Positions 37,206 to 48,235 of a stretch of 64,000 bases of DNA are shown in pieces (positions within the stretch are counted from its first letter, which is position 1; the number at the start of each line of letters is the position of its first letter). The notes below the pieces were generated by a model that was not told where the DNA came from, searched no databases, and saw nothing but the letters and a program-made list of their open reading frames with translations. Position numbers and translations under genes: made by a program. Origin of the DNA: Emydura subglobosa (lineage: Eukaryota; Chordata; Testudines; Chelidae); contig ML679989.1 in assembly GCA_007922225.1 (NCBI GenBank), positions 17,363,974 through 17,427,973 on the forward strand. Reading direction: 5' to 3'.

Positions 37206-37334
37206 CAAATGGACACAAATAAAAGAGCAAATAAAATGATGGCTCCTTATACATATTCTTCTGAAGACAGACTCAGCACAGTTCATATTAAAACAAGCTG
37301 GGACTCAAGGATAATTTGCAATCTCTGCTTGAGT

Positions 37335-37455
37335 TGATATGGACCTGATTCTCCTCTCCTTTACACACGTGTAAATCATAAAAGTAACAGCAATGAAGTC
37401 AGTGGAGATACACCAGTGTAAGCGGCTGAGAGGAACAAACTGGTCCCAGCAGCAC
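37335..37455. repeat. Palindromic 'TGATTCTCCTCTC...TTGAAGTCAATGGAG' repeat, good copy
   Basis: ACCTGATTCTCCTCTCCTTT and ACACACGTGTAAATC are answered by ATGAAGTCAGTGGAGATACA, CCAGTGTAAGCGG and GAGAGGAACAAACTGGTCCC. Arms and centre are all visible, making it one of the clearer copies of this dispersed family. Confidence 0.7.
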
Positions 37456-38455
37456 ACCTCATATTGTTATTCTGAATGCAACCCACACTGTGCTGGGCCC
37501 TTTCCAAATACAGAATGAGATGCCCAGGAAACCATACAAGCTAGAGAGAAGGGAAAGTGGACTCAACATACAAACCTCTGTCCAATTTAAATTGTCTTTT
37601 AATGGTAAAAGTCAAGTGTTTACCTTTCCTTGGTTTATAAAACAAGTAAACCACCTTCAAGTTCTCATTATTGATGACTTATGTGTTATACTGACACTTA
37701 TTGTTTATGTAGATTATAGATCCCCAGAGTATGACCACATCACCACTATCCAGTAAAACTACATTTCTTTCTTGTAAACGGCCAGCAAGGCATTGAGACT
37801 TCCATGGCATCAAGCACCTAATTTTTAGAACTACTCTGTCCAAAGCTTCAACAAGGTTCACCTGCAATCAGGATGCCTGGAACTTTTAAAAAGCAGACCT
37901 TCAGCTCTTCCACATCCGAGGGATTTAGAAGAGGCCTTCTGCTTGAAAATGCCAATTTACTGATGGAGTGACCTTGTGACCCACTGGAACACGCTCACAG
38001 TGGAACCCAGCCAGTAGCCTGAAGGGTAAAACTTGAAATTAAAAAACCTGCCTATGTCAAGGGAAACTGCCAGAGGAGGAGGGGAGGATTTTCCCTAGCA
38101 TAGAGACCTATCTTAAAAGCAAATCTATTGTCAGTGCATTGACTTTTCAATTGACAGTGAATGGCATTTAACCGGTTTAATGCAATTTTCCAATCATAGT
38201 CCAGTCTGAAATACTGTAATCTAAAAGGCAAATTCCCCAGACAACCACCCACAAATATGCATCTTCACCTCCAGCACTTTATTCTTATACTACTAGATTT
38301 ATCCAAAACAATGTAGATGTTTTTAGAGGCTTTGACAATTTCCCTGCCATAATAAACTATGTGTCTCAACTATAAAGACAGATCAAATACCCAACAGAGC
38401 ATTCAAAATCACCTAAAACTAGTTATAAGGAAAGATTATGATCTGCTTAATTTGA
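37456..38455. other. EHMT1 intron 1, no recognised element
   Basis: Unique-looking sequence without repeat signature. Confidence 0.4.
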
Positions 38456-38458
38456 TTA

Positions 38459-38605
38459 CTATAAATAATAAAAATAATTAGCACTTTTCATCTCTAAATC
38501 CCAAAGTGCTTTAAAAAAGGTGGAGATAATGAAACTTACCCATTTTACAGTTGGAAAAACTGAGGCACAGAGACAAGGAAGGCCAAAAGTTTGAAAAGTG
38601 GCCTT
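38459..38605 (-). mobile_element. MIR-like SINE, minus strand
   Basis: TAGCACTTTTCATCTCTAAA, CCCAAAGTGCTTTA, CCCATTTTACAGTTGGAAAA and ACTGAGGCACAGAGACAAGG are the reverse complement of the MIR/CORE-SINE core and 3' part. Confidence 0.85.
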
Positions 38606-38624
38606 GGGATACCTGGAGACTGTC

Positions 38625-38895
38625 TTGCAGTTCAGACTCCAGGGGTTGTAAATAGCAGAGTACACCAGAGTGCTGCACTGTAACACCCCCGTGTGGATGC
38701 TGGAAGCACAAACTAAAAGGTTCCTAGTTCACATTAACAAAGTCCTCTTCAAGCAGGATTCTGTTAGTTCGAACTAGGGACCTTTTAGTTCATGCTCCCA
38801 GCACCTATCCGGGGGTGTTACAGTGCTGCACTCTGCGGCACTCTGTTATTCACACATCTGCAATCCAAACTGCAGGGTAATATAGACAAGTTCTT
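38625..38895. mobile_element. Palindromic MITE with 73-bp arms
   Basis: The arms 38667-38739 and 38762-38834 are near-perfect inverted repeats (GTAACACCCCCG...GCTGG...AACTAAAAGG against CCTTTTAGTT...CCAGC...GGGGGTGTTAC) around a 22-base loop. Weaker complementarity continues outward to CTTGCAGTTCAGACTCCAG on the left and TGCAGGGTAATATAGACAAG on the right. The right terminus resembles the GTCTAYACT ends of the other MITEs. No coding capacity. Confidence 0.85.
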
Positions 38896-38929
38896 AGTTT
38901 AGTGTACTGAGCATGAGGATGGGTCTTTG

Positions 38930-39003
38930 GAGACCTGGAGTCTACTCCAGGCCCTGCCACTGATCCATTGTGTCACCTTGGGCATGTCACTTAGGCCAAA
39001 ATC
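38930..39003 (+). mobile_element. MIR-like SINE fragment
   Basis: GACCTGGAGTCTACTCCAGG, CCCTGCCACTGATCC and TGTGTCACCTTGGGCATGTC are the conserved central MIR sequence in the forward direction. Confidence 0.85.
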
Positions 39004-39120
39004 TAGGTCACTGCTTTTGGTTGCCCAATTTGAGATACCTTGAGTTTGACTCCAAAATTAAATGGGAATTGGGCATCTAACTCCTTTAAAAATCCTGGCC
39101 TTAATTATTTAAAAACAACA
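39004..39120. repeat. Old dispersed repeat ('GGCCAAAATCTAGG...TTGGGCATCTAAC')
   Basis: GGTTGCCCAATTTGAGATAC and GGGAATTGGGCATCTAACTC share wording with 16800-16910 and 39420-39640. I recognise the type as a common amniote repeat with TTTTCAAAA motifs but cannot name it. Confidence 0.4.
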
Positions 39121-39324
39121 AGCATAAATATTACCAAACAGAAGTAGCAGCTATATTTTTTTTCTTTATATATTCCCTTCCCTCAAAATAACTTTTAGCT
39201 GATGAAAAAAACTCTACCAAAAAATGTATTTAATAAGTTTAACTTTTAATCACGGCACTTCTTTTTACGATAACCGTTGAACCAGTGTTTAAACCAGACT
39301 GGACCCTGCTGCTTTAGATGAATG

Positions 39325-39430
39325 TTGGGCCTGTGGTTAAAGCACAGGCTTAGGAATCAAGAGAAGTGGTTCTGTTCCTGATTCTGCCACATGCTCTGTC
39401 TTTTCTTGGCCAAAGTCAACTGTAGCCCAG
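39325..39430 (+). mobile_element. MIR-like SINE, 5' (tRNA-derived) half
   Basis: GCCTGTGGTTAAAGCACAGG, CTTAGGAATCAAGAG, then GTTCCTGATTCTGCCACATG. This is the tRNA-derived head plus early core of a MIR element. Confidence 0.75.
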
Positions 39431-39645
39431 TTTTCAAAAGCGGTCACTGAGGTTGGATGCCCAACTTTAGACGCCGTAGGCCTGATTTTCAGAAGTGCTG
39501 AGCACCCACTGGCCTGACTGGCATGTATGGAAGCTGCAAACGTGCAGCACCTCAAACTCAGGCCCCAGGTGTCTCAGATTGAGAATCCAAAAAAACCCAG
39601 AAGCACCCAAATTAGACCAATATTTTCAAAACTGGCCTCTCAAAC
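39431..39645. repeat. Old dispersed repeat with TTTTCAAAA arms
   Basis: AGTTTTCAAAAGCGGTCACT and GGATGCCCAACTTTAGACGC are followed by TTTTCAGAAGTGCTGAGCAC. AGACCAATATTTTCAAAACT ends the opposite arm. A composite or palindromic amniote repeat, not named here. Confidence 0.5.
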
Positions 39646-40159
39646 TCTCAGTGCTTCAGTTTTCCCAGGTATGAAATACTACTATTCACCCACCACCCAG
39701 GAGAATCTGAAGCTTTATTTCTTGACATCTAGAGTAGCTTTGAGACCTTCAGATAGAAGATGCTAGATCAATGCAAAGTATTAGTAACGTTATTCTAAGC
39801 TTTCAGAGTGCTGTGCTAGGCAAAATGGCCATTTACTTTTGAAATGTTTTCAATTCAGCAAAGCAGCCTCTTGGTTATTACTTGCTTTCTCTCAGACACA
39901 GTAGCTCATATCTGTCCTTAGCGTAAATCCAGCAAAGTCAAAGGAGTTACACTGGAGTGAACTTAGTCTAGCGAGAAAAACAGCTCTTTCCCCGACTCTC
40001 ATTGGGCAAGAAAAGTGGAAAGGCCCAGAGCTCAACAATGCAATGTTTTGTGCTACGCTCAGACTAGCTCTCCACGTGCTGAGCTTTACAACTCTATCTT
40101 GGGTTCTGGCCCTGAAGTATAATCCTGCATAGAGGGTTCAACTGATCTTTGGAACAAGG

Positions 40160-40320
40160 GGTCTGATTCTCTATTCACCTGCACCTTGTGTAGTCATTTA
40201 CACCAGTGCGGAGTCGGAGTAAAATGCTACCATTCTAATTCGGTAGCATTTTACACCCCCTTTGTATAAGTGTGACTGCACAGAACGCATGGGTAATGGA
40301 GATCAGGCTCAATATCTTTT
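40160..40320. repeat. Palindromic repeat copy with a perfect 12-bp hairpin
   Basis: CTGATTCTCTATTCACCTGC and CATTTACACCAGTGCGGAG are the left arm of the TGATTCTC family. TAAAATGCTACC (40220-40231) and GGTAGCATTTTA (40242-40253) form a perfect stem with a 10-base loop. The right arm ends near GGAGATCAGGC. Confidence 0.65.
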
Positions 40321-40531
40321 ATGACAGGGAACCTACTAGCTGGTGTCATCAACGATATGATCACTCAGGCCTCAAACAAAATCAAGCCAGCTTGCTTTTT
40401 GTCCAGCAGTTGGGTAACATTTCCCAATTGGTGAGTGAAAGCTCTGCAGTTTCACAGGAAGCTTATTAGTAGCTGGATCATTCCTGTCATGTGCTAACTT
40501 GCCCTTGTCCAGAAAACCAGAACTAGCCATA

Positions 40532-40827
40532 GGGCTGGTCTACACTTAAAGCTTACAGAGGCACAGCTGTATCGGTATAGCTGTGCCGCTGTGAGAGCGC
40601 TTGTGTAGCCATGTGATGTCGATGGGAGAGAGCTATCCCACCCGCATGATAAAACCACCTAAAAGAGCAGCAGTAGCTGTGCTGGCGGGAGAGCATCTCC
40701 TGCCGACATAGCGCTGTCCACACAAGCGCTTATGCCGGCAAAACTTATGTCGCTCAGTGGGGGGGGGGGGTCCACACCCCTGAGCGACATAAGTTTTGCC
40801 AGCATGAGTGCTAGTGTAGACAAGGCC
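40532..40827. mobile_element. Harbinger-like MITE with G-run at the palindrome centre
   Basis: The ends are GGGCTGGTCTACACTTAAAG and, reverse complemented, GGCCTTGTCTACACTAGC. It is the same family as 3880-4183 (shared GGCACAGCTGTATCGG, GAGAGAGCTATCCCA and GCGCTGTCCACAC). The last third folds into a long hairpin, GGCAAAACTTATGTCGCTCA against TGAGCGACATAAGTTTTGCC, separated by a 12-base G run. A clear 3-bp duplication is not visible at this copy. Confidence 0.85.
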
Positions 40828-42714
40828 TGAATGAAGATATTTCAGACTCAGTTGACTGAATGGCTTTGCTCAATGTATACCTGTAGGCCTTTGATCTAAT
40901 CACTCCTGTTATACTTAGGGGGTTAAATCTTGTCCTCACATACCCCATGAGGGGAGGATTTAGCCAATCAGAAAGATTCCCAGGACAGCCATCCTATTCC
41001 TACAGTCAGCACTAGAAAACAGGCAAACCAGAAACCTCCTCAGTGCAGTGAGGTGAGTGTTTTGTACCGCGTTACCATGGCACATTCATTAAGCTTCAGC
41101 ACAGTCTGTGTGGTGATCTTTCCCCAAACAGGTTAATGTCAAGCTAAATACTGGCAGATCACCTTGCAAACATTATTTAGCTCCTTTATTGAGCCCCTGG
41201 TGTCTTTAGCTGTCACTAGAGAGCAACATCAACAAGGGAACTGCGAATCTGGGCTGGCAACACCTCACAGCCCCAGCTACACAAGAAAACGGGTTGATCC
41301 TGCCACCCTCATTTACATTAAGTGGTACTGTGCATTTACTCCACAGCTGTCCCACTGAAATCTCTGGGACAACTCGCAAAGTAAAGCACAACTCAGTATA
41401 GGGTTGGCAAAATGTGGTCCATAGTGAACACCTCTGTAGAAAGTAAAATAATCTTTTTCATTCTTTTCTGTGTATACTTTGTACCATTCATATGCCCATT
41501 CCACTTCATATGTGCAAAGTCTGAACACTAAGGTCTTAAATAAGGCCCCAATCCTGCAAAAGGAAATCATGGAGGTGGACTCCGGGGCCCACCTAGAGCC
41601 CTAATCTAAGTCAACAGGGCTCCTCAGAGATGTCTGCCCACATCTCTGTCTCTCTGCAGGATTCAGGTTTAGGTGATCAGCAGATGTATGAGCTAGATGC
41701 AAATGTATTTTAAACCTTGACTGCTAGTAGGGAATCATCTTGTGGTTATGGGAGGGATTGCCGAGTAGCATTTTCCCTTTCTCTCCTTTTAAGGGGAGTA
41801 GGGGGAGGCCCACTCGAGCACATCATGATAACAACTATATTAACTCAGATGGTTATAATGGGAAAATCCCTTGGGCACCGCCATTACTGTGGTAGGATTT
41901 TTGATACTCCCTCTTCCTGATGTGCCTCAGATGTTGGTGTGAAACCCAGAAGGGTGAATATTTACAGGTCAATAAACTGACATGCCTGGAGCTCCACACT
42001 TTTTTTTTTAAATCCCCCTTTGGAAGGAATATTTTGAAAGATCAGTTTTAAGGCAATCTAAGATGCCTGTCATTTCAGAAAACATTCAATGATCTTCATC
42101 CATTCTGGAGTGAATAAAGCTTTGCTGGAATTGCTGTTAAAGGCTGCATATTACATATCTAATCTAAATATTCCCAGCTGCAGAGCAGACTGAAATGGAT
42201 GTCATGAATCAAACAAGCCGCCTTCATCCATCCCAACACACAAACTGAAAACAAAAGAAACATGGCTCTTAGTCATAAATAATAAAAGTACATAAAAACC
42301 TTTATTTATCCCTGCTTCAGAATAATTCCAATGCCTCAGTCTGTAACGAAATGCTACCGCCACATCTTCATAAAGCAGAGCTATCTCTGCAGTGAGGGAT
42401 GCTACTAAATCAGACAGTCTGTTCAGATCTAAATTGTGGAAAGAGGACACTCACATGCATGCTAAACAACGGAGAGACACACGTTGGTTTTTCGCTCATT
42501 GATTTCTAGCACATTTTCATTTCTGTTGCAGCAATTTCTTTTATCCCTTACAATGCGACTATTATGCAGTTATGTTTAAACTTAAGCATCTCTCACTCTA
42601 TTTGAGGAAAAGGAAGGGAAAATAGCCACTGTCACTTTGGTAATAAAAACTACATCCAAGTAAACTATGTACATAGCAGTGCTCCATCAGGATCACTATG
42701 GATTTAAAGTTGCT
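40828..42714. other. EHMT1 intron 1, no recognised element
   Basis: Unassigned sequence. No exon or repeat signature was seen apart from a short T run at 41999-42010. Confidence 0.4.
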
Positions 42715-42863
42715 GAATCCTAGTCACTGGAGGTTTTGAAGAACAGGTTAGATAAACAGCTGTCTGGGATGATCTAGATTTACTTGGTCCTGCTCCAGCA
42801 CAGGGAGCTGGACTCGATGACCTCTTGAGGTCCCTTCTAGCTCCACATTTCTATGGTTCTATG
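42715..42863 (+). mobile_element. CR1 LINE 3' end
   Basis: CACTGGAGGTTTTGAAGAAC, AGGTTAGATAAACAGCTG, CTTGGTCCTGCTCCAGCACA, GGACTCGATGACCTCTTGAG and TTTCTATGGTTCTATG. A 5'-truncated CR1 tail of the same group as the copy at 13965-15425. Confidence 0.92.
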
Positions 42864-44585
42864 TTAGCCCATGCACTGATATTCTGCATCTTGCCATGCA
42901 AAATATTAAGCCAGGTTCTCGGTCCGATCTACAGAATGCATTGAGAAGGGTGATAGCCTAAGGTTTGGCTAAGGCAGTTGTTCCATTACGTATTCCACCC
43001 AGGCAGTCATTTTCAGTGTCCCGTTACATCAGAACCTAGGTCATAGTGCCTATCAATGTCACACTTCCTATCCAAGCAAACTCTCCCGCTGCCTGGTTCC
43101 CAAAATCCCCTGTAAATGTTACATTCCTTGAAATCAGGGGTACCTCCTGAGAGGGGAAAAGTTATTAAATTGTGCCTGTCTTTTCACTGCAAAAAAGAGG
43201 TGCATGTTTTACATCAGGATAGCTCACATGTGATAGCTAGCTCAATACAAAATCCCACAGAGAGAAGGCACTGTAGTTTTTACCTTGATGTTGCTAGTTA
43301 AGTTAAACCCCAGGTCAGATGTACAGTGTTGACCTACACTAGCTACATCGAGGTCAAACTTACCTATATCTTGTCTCTACTAAGATATCACACTGAGATA
43401 GCGATTTCACATTTGCCACCTTGACGTAAAAATACAACTCTTTTAGCAGTCAAGACATAGCCAAAGATCGTAGTAGTCATTTTATAGTGTTAGAGACATG
43501 CTACTGTCATGCCCTAGGAAGCATGAGTTACACAGAATATGTATTCACTAGCCCAGAGTATAATCCTCCTAAACTCTCTTTCCACATGGCTATTCACATG
43601 CTTTATCAGGGACTCTAAGCATCAAAACATTACTCAGCCAGCTGTAGTGTCTTAAATGACAGGAACCTCCTGCCTCCACAGGGGGTCACGTTGGGGGGAG
43701 GGCAGGGTCATCCCTCCCAGTCCAATGCCAGGACAATTTTCAGATTTATTTTTTCAAACAGCCAAATCACCATTTAATCACAGGTTCACATGATGGATAA
43801 AGCAAACATCCTGTTACATAATACAGGGGTAAGTTATTAGGTCTGCTTCTTCCCCTCCCACCTCCTTTGCCCTTTTCATCCATTCTCCACCTTTTTGTCT
43901 GTATCTTTAAGTGTCTTTTCTTCAATCTTTTTTTAACATCTGTGCTTTCTCTTGGACTAGTTGGTCTATAATTGTTCATCCCCTTAAATGCTTCAGTGCA
44001 TTTCTCTTCTTCCTCATCTCTCTTAGGACCAGTTTTTATTTTTCTGATCTGGCCTCTCTTCCCCTGTCTATTTTAACCTTCTTTTCCCCTCTCTCCCAAT
44101 GCCATTCTTTCTCTCTCTCCCTGCTCCATCTCTAATCCTCTTCCTATAGATCCTTTCGGGTGGTAGTAGTTGGAGCACAGATCATGCTTGTTGAAAATGC
44201 AGGGGACAAAGGTGCCTGGACAGCAGAGTTAATTGGTAGATGCCACCTTCCAAAAACAGGTGAGCTTGCTTGAAAACTTTGCCAAATCCCGTCCTAGTCT
44301 CAGAAACCGTAAAATCCGTACCACCAAACACATATACACACTCCTGTATGCCAGCCAGGGAGCAGGAAGCCCAGCTTACTAGACCTGTATCCCACTCTCT
44401 GTATATGTGCAGGATTCCAAAAAACATTCCTTTCCCAAATGTAACCTAAGGATAGACACAGATCTTCCTCCTCGTTAAATGTCCAAACAGCAGAGTGTGT
44501 GTGTTTGGCCAGGGAAATAGGAGGAAGGGCTCCTTGCTTTTTTAAAGCTCTTCCAACCTCTTTCCCTTTAAGCGAATGAACAGCC
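42864..44585. other. EHMT1 intron 1 with a worn MITE fragment near 43310-43460
   Basis: CACTAGCTACATCGAGGTCA and CTTGTCTCTACTAAG at 43330-43385 resemble MITE termini (GTCTACACTA type), with CCACCTTGACGTAAA and GTCAAGACATAGCC on the far side. The rest, including a pyrimidine-rich stretch at 43840-44150, is unassigned. Confidence 0.4.
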
Positions 44586-44589
44586 ACTA

Positions 44590-44770
44590 GAAAGAGCTTG
44601 CTATACCAGAATGATTATCCCACTGTATTTATATCAGTATATGTCCCCATGCAGACACACTATTCTGGAATTAAAGTGACTTTATTCCAATATAATCACT
44701 TCACTTATAAAACCATGCTTTATCCCAGTATAACTATAGTAGAATAATTATCTTACTGTAAACTATGCTG
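44590..44770. mobile_element. MITE of the 'TATTCCAGTATAA' group, degraded
   Basis: CTTGCTATACCAGAATGATT, ATGCAGACACACTATTCTGG, TTATTCCAATATAATCACTT and TTTATCCCAGTATAACTATA are AT-rich palindromic motifs like those of the element at 21896-22120. Confidence 0.5.
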
Positions 44771-46944
44771 GAAAATTTCCCTAAAAATTGGTGGAGAAAA
44801 TGAATTTTGGAATTAAAATCTCCCATCAAAAAAAAGCCTTTTTAAAATTCGGATCCTTGGAAATGCAGGGTTCCTGTTCATTTATATTTGTCTGGATTCT
44901 GCTAGGTCACAGTCCCTACCTCTTACATCATATGTTTTAACTCACGGGCACAGGCAATGTCAGTATCCCACCCACCCCCCTCTGTAGCCTATAAAGATTC
45001 CAGGTGACAGTGCCTAGGCCGTCTCATTAAACACTCCAGCACTCATATTTATTCTGTAAAGGTGAAGAACATTCAGATGCAGAAGGCCCATGCAAGACAA
45101 CATCTAAGCCTCACATTGTCCCTGTGGGGGGAGGGCAGAATGGCCATGCAATGAGTGTGTGCATATCCTGATCCCCTGTGCACCCTGGGCTCAGTTCTAC
45201 CAGGTGAAGAGCACTTTAAGGAGGATTGTTCACATGCTTGAAGTTAAGCACCTGCTGAAAGTGGTTTGCTGGACTGGAGCAAATAAAACCAGCCGTTTGC
45301 AGAAGCCAGCTCCATGCTTGGGGGCTCTCCAGCAAACCTGATTAGGATGGCAGGGAGGGACTACTACCTTGGCACTTGGATACAGTAACCAGAACTCCCA
45401 CATGGGGGCATGGATAGGCTGTGACCACTTACCAGTCTGCAGACTGGAAAAGCAGTTATGCCTGCCCTCATGTCTCTGGGGTGAATTTGGTCCCTCCCCC
45501 ATCCCCAGCGGCATTCCCGGCACAAAGCCCAATTAATTGTGGTTTGTGTGGTGTGCAGGAGGAAGAGGGGAGATGGGAGGGATGAATTTCAGCCAGCACC
45601 CTTGCAGAACCTATGCATCCGTCACAGGAAAGCATCAGTGCTCCAAAGTCCACTGCTCTGATGCATTTCAGAGCCATCAAGAAGAATCCTTTGACAGGCT
45701 GAAACCTATTTCCCTCCTGAAGGCTGAGCTGGCTTCCTTCCCCACCCTCCATTGAGCGCTGGCTTGTTATTGCAAGTTTTATTGAAAAATTTATACCATC
45801 GCCAGGGGTCTTATATTTATATATATATTAAAAAAACCCACTAATTGATTTTTCAGCATTACGACTTAGCAACCTGATTTGTTATTGTAGGGTTGCTCAT
45901 GAGATCTAGGCTACTGAGGCCAATTTTTAAATAAAAAATAAATAAATAAAAAGGAAATGGCACTGATGCTTTATTTATTTATTTTAATGCAAACCCTCCA
46001 ATAGCAAGAATTACACGGCGTTTTAAGACAGAAGGAGAAAAAAAACACATCAAATTATGGGCCTATTGACCTTACACGGTGCCCCTTTTAAGTCAGAGCG
46101 ATCACACAACCAACTGAAGGGGTGCGAATGCTATAAACTCACAGACGAGGCAGTGGCAACATAATGCTGTAACACTATTCTAGAATGATGCTATATAAGA
46201 AACTGCTCAGACTTTTCATCTAGATGCCCATTTTAATACAATGTAATCTGAAAACCAAGGCAAAAATCCAAGATAAGGACACAACTTTTTTTTAAATGGG
46301 CCTATATATCACGACTACCCTAATTTCTATCTGAAAAAAACAAAATAATAAACAAAACTATTTCTGAATTCTGGAAAAAGTAAATAGTCCTCAAAATGCG
46401 ACGCAACAAATCCACTCAGCTCTAATCTTCTCTCCATATTATACATTATGAATGTATCCCAAGGCACTGTGGTTTGTAAGCTGCATTTCATGGCTCTCTT
46501 TGCCTACCTACTTCGACACTCAGAAAGACGACGTGTTGCCTTAATTCTGCTGCATTAAAAAGAGAAAGACTTGGTGGAACTTACCACAGGCAATTAAAAA
46601 AAAAAAAAAAAATCAACTGACTTTGCAATTCCTGGCCTTACCTGCTCTGAAGTAGCACATGAAAAGGCAATATTTCCAACAGCAGCAGCATGCAAGCAAA
46701 AGGCAGCACCTTGGAAATGACACCTTACGCAGCATAAATGAAAAGTGCAAAGGTTCCACGCTCCAAGAACTAGCCTGGCCTTCAGCAGAGCAGATAAAAT
46801 ATCAGAGAGACAAACTACTGATATGTGCTGCTAAGCCATTTAAGTTTAGAGAAGCATTTCCTCTAAGACAGTCTTTAGGAAACCCCAAAGGACTGAAGAA
46901 ACAGCAGTAAAAACCTCTTAAATAAAGCACGACAGGGTCCATAC
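44771..46944. other. EHMT1 intron 1, repeat-poor AT-rich stretch
   Basis: Contains GTTCACATGCTTGAAGTTAA near 45227-45246 (palindrome relic) and A/T-rich runs such as the (AAAT)n tract near 45927-45952. From about 45770 onward I recognise no transposable element, so this is a candidate place to look for conserved non-coding sequence. Confidence 0.35.
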
Positions 46945-47092
46945 CTCTTTGGCTGTGCTGGCTTTTAAGATTTTCATCAAGGATTTCAGAGGCCTACACT
47001 GGTCTGTCCATGAGTTCCAAGCCCAGGGTAGGTGCTGAGGAGCATGCTCAGTGAGAGCTTTCTTACAATGCTCCACAGCTTCATTCAGCTCA
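46945..47092 (-). repeat. GCATGC-box element, copy 5 (most diverged)
   Basis: On the minus strand: GCTGAATGAAGCTGTGGAGC, GAAAGCTCTCACTGAGCATG with GCATGC at 47042-47047, ACCAGTGTAGGCCTC, and an end at AGCCAAAGAG followed by GTATGG, 103 nt past the start of the box. It lacks the TAGAGGGAG block. A frame running through it stays open for about 84 codons from an AG at 47203-47204, but the composition looks non-coding. Confidence 0.45.
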
Positions 47093-48085
47093 TGGCACTG
47101 CAGTTGTGCTAGCCAGCTGAAGAGGAAGTGAGTGGAAGCAAGGTGCAGGAGATACCGTGTTACTCTTTGGGTGTTGCAGGGGGAAAGGAAGCAAATATTT
47201 CCCTGCCAAACGGAGCACCGGGACAGTTTTAAGCGCTCCAGATCATGTCTCGGACTAAATGAAGAGATTGATCATTAAGTGATTAAACCGTGCAAACATT
47301 TTGCTTGGGTGTTCCGACTGCCACATTTAATATTTCAAACAACAGCGAAGCCAATATTATTGCTTAATTTAACGTAACTGTTCAATTCTATAACTCGGAT
47401 ACATTTCCAACAGATTCAACCACAGAAACATCCACATTTTATGGAGGATTTGGCACTATTCAAAGCCAAACAGATTTTAGCAATATTTGTAGGCCATAAA
47501 TTCTTTCAAAGGAAGGGGGGGGGGAAGAAAACCCAATTGTAATGACTCTCCATTCCCTACATTAGAGCCTTTTTGAATTTTAAGTGCAGATTAAAACCCC
47601 TAAATATTTAGTGCCATTATAATTCAGCAACATCTGGACAATTTTCTTTGCCTTGTAAAAGATTTTAGCCAGCTTTCTCTGAGACTCAGTCCATGTTGTT
47701 CACACAGAAAAGGCTCCTTTTACATTTGCATGCTTCAGTCAGATTCTGTAGTTTCTATGCCAACATGCATTTGTAATTCTTTAAAAAGAGCATTTGGGGG
47801 GAGAAAAGAGCTTGAAACATGTTAAGAGATTTTTTTTTTCTGTCCAGGGCATCCATCCCCTATTTTCTCTGAGCCCTGGTAGCCTTAAAAAGGCCATGAA
47901 GCCATGATCTTAGCCATTTGAACATTTCCACCTGCTTTAAAGTGCAGTAGCAACTCAGAAATCGGAAAACAAAGTTTATTCAATCAGTCTGGGTTTTCCA
48001 AAAAATTAGTATTCCTGCTCTCTAGCCAGGAGTTTGGAACTGCCAACAACTGTACACTAGTGAATCCTGATGAGATAGCTCTGTG
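47093..48085. other. EHMT1 intron 1, repeat-poor stretch
   Basis: A G run lies at about 47515-47523. The AT-rich portion at 47240-47480 has no repeat signature. Nothing recognised. Confidence 0.4.
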
Positions 48086-48089
48086 TTAA

Positions 48090-48235
48090 GAGTGACTGTG
48101 GCCACAATCCTGCAATTTGAACCATGTGGGTAGACCCCAGTACCACCGCGCTGACTTCACTGGAACTCTATGTGCCTATAAGGATCCCCCTGTCCAGAAC
48201 AGACTGCAGAATCAGGGCCTATGAAACTTCTCAAA
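48090..48235. repeat. Palindromic 'CAATCCTGCA...TGCAGAATCAGGGCC' repeat copy
   Basis: CACAATCCTGCAATTTGAAC and TGGGTAGACCCCAGTACC are answered by GGATCCCCCTGTCCAGAAC and GACTGCAGAATCAGGGCC, with GCTGACTTCACTGGAACTC at the centre. Confidence 0.55.
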
